Of a DNA stretch of 64,000 nucleotides, positions 44,186 through 53,821 are shown in pieces (the first letter of the stretch is position 1; every line of letters begins with the position of its first letter). The notes under the pieces are model-generated. The model worked only from the letters and a program-made list of their open reading frames with translations. It had not been told where the DNA came from and did no database searches. The stretch is from Pseudobdellovibrionaceae bacterium (GTDB taxonomy: Bacteria; Bdellovibrionota; Bdellovibrionia; Bdellovibrionales; UBA1609). Location of the stretch: NCBI GenBank assembly GCA_947444305.1, contig CANEZP010000019.1, forward strand, positions 17,763 to 81,762. Direction: 5' to 3'. Position numbers and translations under genes: made by a program.

Positions 44186-44875
44186 CTATACCCAATCCAA
44201 TTTCCAGGCCAAGACCGGGCGCTCGCCGTCAAGCGTACCTAACTTTTGCCCCGCAACCACGTCGCTTCCCACGCCCATTTCCGGCAACGAGCCCGGAAAC
44301 GTCAGTTCCGACTTCACACCCTGACCATGGTCTAGTTTCACGGATGACCAACCCTCGCCTAAAGTCCTGCTTTCGGTGACTTTGCCCGCGTAGGGAGCCT
44401 GAGCTTCGTAAGATTCGCCCGACGGATTGGGCACTTCGAAACGATATTCGAGCCCGGCTTGCGGGCCCGGCGGTATCGCTTTCATTTTCATCGAATCGGT
44501 TGCGGGAATGCCGATCGGATTTTGTTTCGGCGCGATCGGCATGACGCCTTTTTTTAAATTGAACGAACCTTTATTCGCGGTCTTATTAAATTTATCGCTG
44601 ATCTGCTGATGAATCATATCGGCGAGGCCGATGCCGCCTTTTTTTGTCCAGCCGTCGACGTACTGCGCGTCGAGCTGCCCTTCGAAAATCTTTTCGCCGA
44701 AACTTTGTTTCATCAAACCGCCCTCACGCTGGACGGTCGAACGCATGGCTTTGACCATTTCGCCCAAGAAATAATTCTCGTACATCTTGGCGGCGTCTTT
44801 GATCTGGCCATCGACTTTCGCGGCCTTCTCTTCAGGATTTTGTTGAATCGGAAACGTAGAGGTCGGGATCTTCAC
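44186..44875 (-). CDS. flgJ: FlgJ-like rod-cap protein with a degenerate LytM/M23 tail
   Basis: 229 residues. Residues about 25-95 match the FlgJ rod-binding domain (MYENYFLGEMVKAMRSTV, FEGQLDAQYVDGWTKKGGIGLADMI). Instead of the usual GH73 glucosaminidase domain, about 150-229 resemble an M23 peptidase beta fold (APYAGKVTES..., VKLDHGQG, GVGSDVVAGQKLGTL) but the zinc ligands are gone: HxH is replaced by VLAWKL and the YAHL site by ELTFPG. It may therefore act as an inactive cell-wall binding module that recruits another hydrolase. GTG start with AAGGA 9 nt upstream. Confidence 0.75.
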   Translation of the reverse strand: MKIPTSTFPIQQNPEEKAAKVDGQIKDAAKMYENYFLGEMVKAMRSTVQREGGLMKQSFGEKIFEGQLDAQYVDGWTKKGGIGLADMIHQQISDKFNKTANKGSFNLKKGVMPIAPKQNPIGIPATDSMKMKAIPPGPQAGLEYRFEVPNPSGESYEAQAPYAGKVTESRTLGEGWSSVKLDHGQGVKSELTFPGSLPEMGVGSDVVAGQKLGTLDGERPVLAWKLDWV

Positions 44876-45156
44876 GGAGGCACATCCTTGTGCGGTCTAA
44901 TATCCTGCTTCGCAAGCTTGCGAAGCAGTAAAAAGTGAGGGAAGTGAGTCAGAACATTTCGCGCATCCTGCGCTATTTAGAGCAACTCAAGGTCCTTGAA
45001 GCCTTCCTGGCCTCTCGACTTGAATTCGGTTATTCAGTCTCCTGCGACAGAAACAATCATACCTTTTTTGAACCGTCCTGGTCCTATAGACTCTAACTCA
45101 CTACCCCCGCCCCCAGAAAACATCCTGTCACCTGGAGGTTATAAACTTAAATAATA
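44876..45156. other. Gap between flgI and flgJ
   Basis: 281 bases. It carries the 24-bp palindrome at 44905-44928 and, at 44981-44996, a weak sigma-54-like site for flgJ (minus strand AGGACC-N5-TTGCT). No gene is supported. Confidence 0.4.
44905..44928. repeat. Perfect 24-bp palindrome before flgJ
   Basis: CTGCTTCGCAAG followed directly by its reverse complement, with no spacer. It is 30 bases upstream of the flgJ GTG. It could be a transcription terminator-like stem (no T run) or a dimeric regulator site. Confidence 0.6.
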
Positions 45157-46170
45157 CTATAATATTTCTAGATCCCCGTGCAAAGCCCCCGCGGCCTTTA
45201 TGCTTTGGAGAATCGTGATTAAATCTTTCGGCGTTACCCCGAGCTTATTCATCGCTTTCACGATGTCGCCCACGTTCACCGATTCTTCCATCAACATAAG
45301 ACGGTCCCCGTCTTTTTTGCCGGCCGCACCCTCGCCGCCGACTTTTACGGCTAAATCCCCGTGGGCGATGGCCACCCTGGAGATCTTTACGCCGTGCCCG
45401 ATCACAACCGTTCCGGTCTTCTCATTCACTACGACCCGCGCCGGCTGGTCCGGGTTAATATCCAGACTCTCGATCATCGCCAGCAACTCAACCCCTTTGC
45501 CTTCAAACGGCGGGGGAGACACCACATCGATCGTGCCCGCATCCAGGGCGTTCGAAAATTTTCCGGCAAGTTCCTTATTTATTACTTTGACGATTCGGGC
45601 GGCCGTTGTGAAGTCCGGGTTATGTAACGTGAGCCTAAACATCTTCCGGGACGCAAACTCTTGTCCTATGTCGCGTTCAATCATGGCGCCGTTGGGCAAT
45701 CGGGCGCCCGTTTCGTGCACGCCCTGGCTAGAAAACCCGACCACCACCGAACCTTGGGCGACGGCATAAACCTGTTGGTCGGCCGCGCGTAACGGTGTTT
45801 GCACCAAAGTTCCGCCTTTTAAAGACGAGGCATCGCCGAGCGTACTTACCGTAATGTCTAACTTATTTCCGGATCTGGCGAACGGAGGAAGGTTGGCGGT
45901 CACGATAACGGCGGCCACACTTTTCGAAGAAACGTCTTTGCCGTTAACCTTTACGCCCAAACGGTCGAGCATCCGCTCTATCGACTTGTTCGTGAATTCC
46001 GATTTGCTGTCACCCGTGCCGTTCAAACCGACGACGACCCCGTAACCGACGAGTTGGTTCGAGCGAACGCCGCGGATGTTCGCGATATCTTTAAGACGCG
46101 CGGCTTCGGCGCTGAACGTGAATAGCAACGGCACGGCGAACGCGATCGAGAGCAGACTCAAGCGAATCAC
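45157..46170 (-). CDS. flgI: Flagellar P-ring protein FlgI
   Basis: 337 residues after signal peptide (IRLSLLSIAFAVPLLFTFSAEAA). FlgI marks: LKDIANIRGVRSNQLVGYGVVVGLNGTGDS (about 26-55), PPFARSGNKLDITVSTLGDASSLKGGTLVQTPL, and the terminal GVTPKDLITILQSIKAAGALHGDLEIL. It forms the ring in the peptidoglycan. GTG start overlaps flgH stop (GTGA). Confidence 0.96.
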   Translation of the reverse strand: MIRLSLLSIAFAVPLLFTFSAEAARLKDIANIRGVRSNQLVGYGVVVGLNGTGDSKSEFTNKSIERMLDRLGVKVNGKDVSSKSVAAVIVTANLPPFARSGNKLDITVSTLGDASSLKGGTLVQTPLRAADQQVYAVAQGSVVVGFSSQGVHETGARLPNGAMIERDIGQEFASRKMFRLTLHNPDFTTAARIVKVINKELAGKFSNALDAGTIDVVSPPPFEGKGVELLAMIESLDINPDQPARVVVNEKTGTVVIGHGVKISRVAIAHGDLAVKVGGEGAAGKKDGDRLMLMEESVNVGDIVKAMNKLGVTPKDLITILQSIKAAGALHGDLEIL

Positions 46171-46934
46171 ATTTCACCTTCTTTGCGGCGGGCACTGACG
46201 ATATCGAATTTCGGATCCAATAATTTACCGGCGCTGATGCCGTCATCGTTGAAATCTTCGGCGCGTACGATGCCGGTTACGATAATTTTGTATTCGCGGC
46301 TGCCGATCATAAGCGGCTGCGAACCTTTCACGCGGTAATTGCCTTCGAGCGTGCGCTCGATGATACGCGTGGGCACGTTCTTGACGTTGAGGTCGGCGTT
46401 CTCTTCTTTCGGGGCTTGGCCTTCGGCACCCGCTTTCTTGTCCTTCTTGTCTTTTTTCTTTTCGTCGGCCGCGACTTCTTCGCCGTCTTCACCCGACGCC
46501 GGCGTTCTGACCCTGGCCTTCTGGCGCTCTTCGATCTTATTCAAAAGTTTTTTAATGACGCTGACTTTGGATTGGAGCTGATCACGCGGATCGCCCTCGA
46601 GGGTTACCGCGAGTGGGTCACCGATCAAACGCACGACATTCTGCGAGAATAAATAAGCGCCTTGGCCTTCCATCACCCACAGCGAGCCGGCTTTCGAATC
46701 CAGCGAAGATTCATTGCTGAGCGATTCTTTCGTCGTGCGCTTGTACTGCCGCGCCACGCGGGGCGGAACATCACCGGTGTCGGAAAATTTGGTGAGCGTC
46801 GATACGTTCTGGCTCTCCGCCGAAGGATTGCCGTTCAAAAAGTCTTTGAGCTTACGGTTGATGCTGGCGCAACCGATTTGGCTAAAGCTAAAGATCAGCA
46901 AAAATCCGATCAGGATAAATTCACGTTTTCTCAT
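46167..46934 (-). CDS. flgH: Flagellar L-ring protein FlgH
   Basis: 255 residues, lipoprotein with Cys at ~22 (FSQIGCASINRKL). The L-ring core NGEGxx-type sequence is represented by SLWVMEGQGAYLFSQNVVRLIGDPLAVTLEG (about 83-112) and ends NYRVKGSQPLMIGSREYKIIVTGIVRAEDFNDD. A lysine-rich insertion (about 140-170) is unusual and lies where the ring domain is normally uninterrupted. ATGA overlap with flgA. Confidence 0.93.
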   Translation of the reverse strand: MRKREFILIGFLLIFSFSQIGCASINRKLKDFLNGNPSAESQNVSTLTKFSDTGDVPPRVARQYKRTTKESLSNESSLDSKAGSLWVMEGQGAYLFSQNVVRLIGDPLAVTLEGDPRDQLQSKVSVIKKLLNKIEERQKARVRTPASGEDGEEVAADEKKKDKKDKKAGAEGQAPKEENADLNVKNVPTRIIERTLEGNYRVKGSQPLMIGSREYKIIVTGIVRAEDFNDDGISAGKLLDPKFDIVSARRKEGEM

Positions 46935-47872
46935 CTTAACTCAACCTCTCCCGGCGCGGTAACCATGCCCATGAGGGCGACGTTGGTCTTCGGATGTTTC
47001 ATATTCAACATATCGCCGACGTAAGCATCGGCCTGAGCCGTTACCGTCATCGAGACTTCCCAGATGCCGTCGCCCGATTTAACGGTGACTTGATCGCCGC
47101 GGTGAATTGCTTTTTCTTTTTCGATCATTCCGCGCCAGATGACGTCGCCGGCACGCAGCCCCTGCTTCATCAGTTTACCGGTCATCTCTTCGGCCGTCGG
47201 GATTCCGTCCACGGCGTAGGAGGTGTCACGAAATTCCCAGTTGATGTCGCCGGCCTGTAACCGCTCGCTCATGTTGAGCATACGTTTCGCGACGGGCACT
47301 TTTTTCTTCGTCAATACGCGCCCGTTAATCCACGCGGGCGCCGATGCGCCGTTTTCTCGTATGATATCGACGGGCACCGAGAAGCTGCCCTTAGGAAGTT
47401 CGGCTTTCAATTTCATATTCCAGTCGCGAACGCCCGCGATGCGCGGTAACGACAGGGCCTCGATTTCGAGTTTGCAATCCGGGCACAACGGCTGCCAGGC
47501 TTGCAGAAGCTCCGCCTTCACGGTTTCCTCGCTGATCCCGCGCTTCATCGTATCGATGATGACGGACTTCGGGATGATCACGTGCACGCGCGCGGAAGTA
47601 CGTTCGCGCTCGGCGGCGACCACCGGGCGAATCGCACTTGAGATATTCGCCTCGGCTAATTCCTGGCGTTCACCTTCGGCGGGACCGGTCGAGAGGTTGA
47701 CCGTGTTTAATTGCTTCATGCCCTCTTCGCTCAAACCTTGCGCGTCTACGATCTGCACGAGCCTAACTTCCGAGTTCGCGGGCACGACGACGTGCGGGCG
47801 AACGCGCAACAAGACTTCGGCGTGGGCCGTAAAACTAAGGGAGAATAGCAAAGTCAGCGCGTGTTTCATCAT
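46931..47872 (-). CDS. flgA: P-ring assembly chaperone FlgA
   Basis: 313 residues: signal peptide, central SAF-type domain (VPVAKRMLNMSERLQAGDINWEFRD and LRAGDVIWRGMIEKEKAIHRGDQVTVKSG, about 200-275) and the end VAGxAxxxGxxGDxIxVxN equivalent. FlgA escorts FlgI in the periplasm. Longer than many FlgA (~220 aa) through its N-terminal half. ATG overlaps flgG stop (TAATG). Confidence 0.9.
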   Translation of the reverse strand: MMKHALTLLFSLSFTAHAEVLLRVRPHVVVPANSEVRLVQIVDAQGLSEEGMKQLNTVNLSTGPAEGERQELAEANISSAIRPVVAAERERTSARVHVIIPKSVIIDTMKRGISEETVKAELLQAWQPLCPDCKLEIEALSLPRIAGVRDWNMKLKAELPKGSFSVPVDIIRENGASAPAWINGRVLTKKKVPVAKRMLNMSERLQAGDINWEFRDTSYAVDGIPTAEEMTGKLMKQGLRAGDVIWRGMIEKEKAIHRGDQVTVKSGDGIWEVSMTVTAQADAYVGDMLNMKHPKTNVALMGMVTAPGEVELR

Positions 47873-48657
47873 TACCTTAAGTTATTGATCGTCTGTAACA
47901 TTTGATCGGAGGCTTGGATCATTTTCGAGTTAGTTTCGTAAGCGCGCTGGGTGGTGATCATGCCGACCATTTCGTCGACGATGTTGACGTTACTCGTTTC
48001 AAGTTGGCCTTGCGCCAAGCTGCCTAGTCCGTTTTGCCCGGGCTGACCTTGTTGGGGCAGACCACTCGAAGCGGTGGGCGCAAATAAGTTTCCGCCCATG
48101 CTCTTGAGGCCGGCGGGATTCACGAAGCCGACAAGTTGGATCTGACCGATGCTCTGCGGCTGCGCCTGATTTTCTAAAAGAATTTGCACTTGGCCCGTAC
48201 CGGAAATTTCGACGCCGGTCGCGCCGGGCGGAACGGTGATCTCGGGTTGCAGAGCATTGCCGTTCTTATCTTGTAAGCGGCCGTCGGGACCTTTTTTGAA
48301 AGCGCCGTCACGCGTGTAGGCAATCTGCCCGCTGGGAGTTTGCACGGGGAAGAAACCTTGACCGCGAATTTCGACGTCGAAAGCGTTGTTCGTAACCTTC
48401 GTCGAACCCTGTTCGAAATCTTTGGTCACCGCCGAAGTCTTTACGCCCAAGCCGACCTGCACGCCCGTCGGGCTGACCGAATTCGCACCGGTTGCGGCAC
48501 CGGGTTCGATCTGCGTTTGGTACATGAGGTCTTCGAATTCGGCGCGCGATTTTTTGAAACCATCGGTCGAGACGTTGGCAATGTTGTTGGCCTGAACGTC
48601 CATGTTCGTTTGTTGAGCTTTCATTCCCGTAGCGGCGGTGTTGAGTGAGCGTAACAT
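47872..48657 (-). CDS. flgG: Distal rod protein FlgG
   Basis: 261 residues: LRSLNTAATGMKAQQTNMDVQANNIANVSTDGFKKSRAEFEDLMYQ at the N-terminus, central beta domain, and the C-terminal ETSNVNIVDEMVGMITTQRAYETNSKMIQASDQMLQTINNLR. All standard FlgG marks at the usual length; it builds the distal rod. Starts 4 bases after the flgF stop. Confidence 0.96.
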   Translation of the reverse strand: MLRSLNTAATGMKAQQTNMDVQANNIANVSTDGFKKSRAEFEDLMYQTQIEPGAATGANSVSPTGVQVGLGVKTSAVTKDFEQGSTKVTNNAFDVEIRGQGFFPVQTPSGQIAYTRDGAFKKGPDGRLQDKNGNALQPEITVPPGATGVEISGTGQVQILLENQAQPQSIGQIQLVGFVNPAGLKSMGGNLFAPTASSGLPQQGQPGQNGLGSLAQGQLETSNVNIVDEMVGMITTQRAYETNSKMIQASDQMLQTINNLR

Positions 48658-48660
48658 CTA

Positions 48661-49464
48661 TTAAACCTTCCCGACCGTATTGATCAGTTTGTCATCCATT
48701 TGGTCATGCGCCTGAATCGCTTTTTGCGTCGCTTCGAAAACACGGTTGGCCGAAATCATTTCGGTCATTTCTTCGACCACGTTTACGTTCGAGGTTTCGA
48801 TGTAACCTTGGTGAAAGCGGGCTTCGCGGGCGCTCACGGGCACCGATGTCGAATTTGCTTTTAGCGTGTAGTTTGAACCGCCGACTTTTTGTAAATCATC
48901 GGGATTTTGGAATTCGACCAATGCGAGTTTACCTAAGTTATTACCGCCGTCGAAAACTTCACCCGTTTGCGAAATCGTTAAGTTACGACCGGTAAGCTGG
49001 ACCGCACGTTGCGCCGGATCACCCTGGCCTTCGCGCAATACCGGGTAACCTTCTTTAGTCACGAGACGACCGGTGTTATCTATTTGTAGAGCACCGTTGC
49101 GGGTCCAGCGGACGCCGTCGGGGGTGCCCACTTCTAAAAAACCTTTGCCGTCGATCGCTAAGTCCATCGGCGAACCGGTCGACTTGATGCCGCCCTGTTC
49201 AAAACTAGTGAACGTTCCCGACGGATTGACGTAGGAGGTGTCGCCGCCTTGGTTATCGTAAAAGCTTTCGATCGAGGCCGTAACGCGCGGGACTTTCATC
49301 GAATCATCCGGTTTTTCGTAAGCCGACAAATATTCGCTGAAGACTTGGCGGTCTTTTTTGAAGGCGGTCGTGTTCACGTTCGCGAGATTGTTCGCGATGG
49401 TGTCGAGCTTCGACGTTTGCGCCATCGCGCCGCTTACAGCCGAATAAATACCTTTTGAACTCAC
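48661..49464 (-). CDS. flgF: Proximal rod protein FlgF
   Basis: 267 residues from GTG 49464 (SSKGIYSAVSGAMAQTSKLDTIANNLANVNTTAFKKDRQ) to VEEMTEMISANRVFEATQKAIQAHDQMDDKLINTVGKV. GGGAG lies 5 nt before the GTG; a longer frame exists but would read through promoter sequence. First gene of the flgF-G-A-H-I operon, with a sigma-54-type promoter 40 bp upstream. Confidence 0.94.
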   Translation of the reverse strand: MSSKGIYSAVSGAMAQTSKLDTIANNLANVNTTAFKKDRQVFSEYLSAYEKPDDSMKVPRVTASIESFYDNQGGDTSYVNPSGTFTSFEQGGIKSTGSPMDLAIDGKGFLEVGTPDGVRWTRNGALQIDNTGRLVTKEGYPVLREGQGDPAQRAVQLTGRNLTISQTGEVFDGGNNLGKLALVEFQNPDDLQKVGGSNYTLKANSTSVPVSAREARFHQGYIETSNVNVVEEMTEMISANRVFEATQKAIQAHDQMDDKLINTVGKV

Positions 49465-49503
49465 GTCGTCTCCCTTTTTAATCCGGAATCTAACAAGAGT
49501 TTG

Positions 49504-49519
49504 AGCAATGCTTATGCCA
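49504..49519 (-). promoter_or_regulatory. Sigma-54 promoter of the flgFGAHI operon
   Basis: Minus strand TGGCATAAGCATTGCT: consensus TGGCAC-N5-TTGCT with one mismatch, GG and GC exactly 10 nt apart, ending 39 nt before the flgF GTG. Rod/ring genes are commonly sigma-54-controlled. Confidence 0.8.
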
Positions 49520-49709
49520 CCACAAACTAGCCGCGATTGAAGTCGGGGAATGCTCAAGCAAAATAATTTTAATGCCGAAACGCCGTGTCGACGCACGACA
49601 AAGGTCGCAAAACTACCGCGCTAGTCCCGCCAACATTTTGTCGCAGAAAAATATATTTATGACAGTTGGACTCGACCGCGCGGCCGGACATCCACTATGA
49701 TGAACATAC

Positions 49710-50630
49710 ATGAACATGAATGTACGCGTCGTCACAGGCGCACTAAGCTTGTCGCTTTTATTCTCAATGCCCGTGCATTCGGCTACGCCTTCAAAGGTCG
49801 GCACGAGCGTCGGCTCCGCGGTCTCGTTCACGCCGGTCGACGCCAGCCCGAACTTCGATATCCCCGTCACCTATAATACTAAAGTGAAATGGTGGATTAA
49901 TTATTTCCAAACGAGCGGCAGCAAATGGTTCCGCACTTGGCTCGAGCGCTCGAACGCTTATCTGCCTTTGATGCAAAAGATGTTGGCCGACAAAGGTATG
50001 CCGCAAGATCTCGCTTACGTCGCCATGATCGAGAGCGGATTTTCCGCCGGCGCGACTTCGACCGCGGCGGCCGTCGGCTACTGGCAGTTCATTACCCCGA
50101 CCGCGAATCGCTACGGCCTGCAGACGACTTGGTGGCTTGACGAGCGACGCGATTTTACGAAAAGCACGACGGCGGCGGCCCGCTACCTCGGCGATCTCTT
50201 CAAACAGTTCGGTTCATGGTACCTGACCGCCGCCGCTTACAATATGGGCGAGGGCCGAACGCAGAAATTAGTGAATCGCTACCACTCCAAAAACTACTGG
50301 ATCTTGTCTAAGCGTCCCGAGTTCCCCGACGAAACGCGCCAGTATATTCCTAAACTTCTGGCGGCCATGCTTATCGCGAAGGCCCCGAAGCTGTACGGCT
50401 TCAACGGGTTAAACTTGAAAGCTCCCTACCGCTATGACTACATGAACGTTCCCGGCGGCACGGATCTGATCAACCTCGCGCAATTCACGGGTTCGAGTTC
50501 GGCCGATCTCATGAAACTGAATCCCGAACTCGTTAAAGGTTTCGTGCCCACGACCGTAAAGACGCACCGGATTCGGATTCCGAAGGGCATGAACACCAAA
50601 GTGTCCGATTTCATCCGCGCCCAGCTTTGA
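49710..50630 (+). CDS. Lytic transglycosylase (SLT/MltD-type)
   Basis: 306 residues with signal peptide (cleaved near 24) and the SLT domain: PQDLAYVAMIESGFS with catalytic Glu108, YWQFITPTANRYGL, AYNMGEGR (about 191-198). It cuts peptidoglycan with anhydro-muropeptide release. The C-terminal part is short and lacks LysM copies recognisable here. ATG at 49710; the second ATG (49716) is equally possible. Diverges from flgF; may open the wall for flagella or be for cell-wall turnover. Confidence 0.9.
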   Translation: MNMNVRVVTGALSLSLLFSMPVHSATPSKVGTSVGSAVSFTPVDASPNFDIPVTYNTKVKWWINYFQTSGSKWFRTWLERSNAYLPLMQKMLADKGMPQDLAYVAMIESGFSAGATSTAAAVGYWQFITPTANRYGLQTTWWLDERRDFTKSTTAAARYLGDLFKQFGSWYLTAAAYNMGEGRTQKLVNRYHSKNYWILSKRPEFPDETRQYIPKLLAAMLIAKAPKLYGFNGLNLKAPYRYDYMNVPGGTDLINLAQFTGSSSADLMKLNPELVKGFVPTTVKTHRIRIPKGMNTKVSDFIRAQL

Positions 50631-50669
50631 TAGATTGAGTCTTCGCGCATTCGGCGGTATTTTTACCGC

Positions 50670-51881
<1,212 letters not shown>

Positions 51882-51895
51882 GAAGGACGTTCACG

Positions 51896-52378
51896 TTGCG
51901 CTTCTTATTCGCCTTTCTCTTTATCGCCGCGGCTCCGTCTTTCGCCGAGGGACCGTTGTCCTACGTGAAAACTCCGACGGGCTACCTGATGGTGCTTCGC
52001 CAGGGTGAAAATGTATTACGTAAACTCGAAGAGTTCGCCGCTAAGGAGAATCCTCCGAGCGCGAGCTTCACCGGCATGGGCTTCGTGAGCGTCAAATTCG
52101 GCTTCTACAATTTTAAAAATAAAAAGTTCGAACCCCGCGAGTTCAAGGCGGTTGAGCTCGCAAGTTTGAACGGCAGCGTTGCGTGGCAAGACGGCAAGCC
52201 TTCGATCCACGCGCACGGCGTAGTGGCCGGCAAGGACTTCAAGGCTTACGGCGGTCATATCCTCGATATGGAAGTCGGCACCGGCTCGGCCGAGATTACG
52301 ATCTTGGTCCATGATAAGAAACTCGAGCGCAAGATTGACGAGACGATCGGCGCGAACGTTTTGCAACTCGGCAAATAA
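51896..52378 (+). CDS. Exported PPC/DUF296-domain protein
   Basis: 160 residues: signal peptide (MRFLFAFLFIAAAPSFAEG) then a PPC (plants and prokaryotes conserved) domain, including GENVLRKLEEFAAKE, the His-rich metal site HAHGVVAGKDFKAYGGHIL and AEITI. PPC proteins are normally cytoplasmic; here it looks exported. TTG start at 51896 with GGAAGGA 7-9 nt upstream and 14 bases after lysC, probably co-transcribed. Confidence 0.78.
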   Translation: MRFLFAFLFIAAAPSFAEGPLSYVKTPTGYLMVLRQGENVLRKLEEFAAKENPPSASFTGMGFVSVKFGFYNFKNKKFEPREFKAVELASLNGSVAWQDGKPSIHAHGVVAGKDFKAYGGHILDMEVGTGSAEITILVHDKKLERKIDETIGANVLQLGK

Positions 52379-52497
52379 TCAGCAACGCATCCGAAACTTA
52401 TCCGAAACTCATCCCTGACTCAAAACTGTCCCCTTCCCAATTTGTGTGCCGGCGCTTCCCCTGCTGCAATTAAGAAAAACATTCCGGGGGGAATCAT

Positions 52498-53808
52498 ATG
52501 GGGATCACACGTCGACGACTGTTGAAGATGGGCGTAATCGGCACCGGCGCGATCGTGGCCGGCGGCCCGGCCAAGCCAGCGAACGCCGCGCGTGTCCGGC
52601 GTGCGACACCTTCTATTCTCCAGGGCGCTACGGACGATAGCAAAACGCAGTTCTCGGTCGTCCACCGCTCGGACAAAGAATATATATTCCAAGCCCGTGA
52701 TGCCTTCGGCAACGTTCACGCTCCCGCCCGCGTCCAGAAAATTGAAATGGCCGGACAAGTCTCCTCCATAACCAAGGTGTTTTTTCGAGCGCTCGATTTA
52801 CGGACGTCTTACACGCTCACGCTCTTCGACGCCCTCACCGGAGCGGTGGCGGACAGCCGAGAATTTGGATTGCTCGATGTACGGAAACCGGACCTCCGCT
52901 TCGCGGTCTGCTCCTGCATGGATGAGTTCCGGCATTCGGCGGACATCTGGCAAGATCTGGTCGCCCGGGCGCCGGACGTCATTCTCTTTGCGGGCGATAG
53001 CGTGTACTGCGATTACGGATCGGACGAAGACACCGGCGAAGCGCACCTGTGGCGCCGGTTCGCCGAGTCGCGCACGACGCTTGAGATTTACTACAGCAAA
53101 AAACTGATTCCGATCCTCGCGACCTGGGACGATCACGATTTCGGCTTAAACGATGCGGGCCTCGGCTACCCCTTCATCGCCGAATCACAACGAAACTTCC
53201 TTAATTTTTACGCGATGGATCCGGAGTTTTGCTCGGTGCTCGAACGTGGGCCGGGCGTCAGCAGCGTCATCCGTTTCAACGGTCAGCAGTTTCTCATGAT
53301 GGACGACCGCAGCTTTCGGGTCGCCGGGTTTTCGCGCGCTCGTTACGCGCACTGGGGGCGCGAACAAGAAGAGTGGATGTTCAAACACGTTGCCGAATTT
53401 GACGGGCTCTCTTGGATCGTCAACGGTTCGCAAGTTTTCCCACAGCTCATGTTCAAAGAATCTTTTTCCGGCGATCACCCGACGCAGTTCGAAGCTTTTA
53501 AAACTTCGGTCCGCGGGCTTGGCCGCAAGATCGCGCTCGTCTCAGGCGATGTCCACTATAGCGAAATCTCTCGCATCGAACCGGAGGCTTTCGGATTTGA
53601 AACTTTCGAGCTCACCTCAAGTTCCATGCACAGCGATAAACTGCCGGGTCTGCCCGGTTTGTCTAATCACCGGCGGCGCATCGCCTCGACGGGTGAACGC
53701 AATTATCTGCTCGTCAACTGCCGCCCGCATGGACAAGGCGGTCAAATGCGCGTCGACAGCCGTTCGGCCGGCGGACGCGTGAATTTCAGTTTGGATTTGC
53801 GGATTTGA
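52498..53808 (+). CDS. PhoD-like phosphatase/phosphodiesterase, Tat-exported
   Basis: 436 residues. Tat signal ITRRRLLKMGVIGTGAIVAGG, then the PhoD fold: FAVCSCMDE (about 139-147), LFAGDSVYCDYGSDED (about 164-179), TWDDHDFGLNDAG (about 209-221) and VSGDVHYSEI (about 347-356), the metal ligands of this metallophosphatase group. Action on phosphodiesters or alkaline phosphatase-type substrates in the periplasm. A strong GGGGGGAA precedes the ATG by about 6 nt. Confidence 0.9.
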   Translation: MGITRRRLLKMGVIGTGAIVAGGPAKPANAARVRRATPSILQGATDDSKTQFSVVHRSDKEYIFQARDAFGNVHAPARVQKIEMAGQVSSITKVFFRALDLRTSYTLTLFDALTGAVADSREFGLLDVRKPDLRFAVCSCMDEFRHSADIWQDLVARAPDVILFAGDSVYCDYGSDEDTGEAHLWRRFAESRTTLEIYYSKKLIPILATWDDHDFGLNDAGLGYPFIAESQRNFLNFYAMDPEFCSVLERGPGVSSVIRFNGQQFLMMDDRSFRVAGFSRARYAHWGREQEEWMFKHVAEFDGLSWIVNGSQVFPQLMFKESFSGDHPTQFEAFKTSVRGLGRKIALVSGDVHYSEISRIEPEAFGFETFELTSSSMHSDKLPGLPGLSNHRRRIASTGERNYLLVNCRPHGQGGQMRVDSRSAGGRVNFSLDLRI

Positions 53809-53821
53809 GAAACGGAGAAGC

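Noticed and set aside
47223..47888. Open frame of 221 codons antisense to flgA
   Set aside because: No ribosome binding site, product without features; flgA is well supported.
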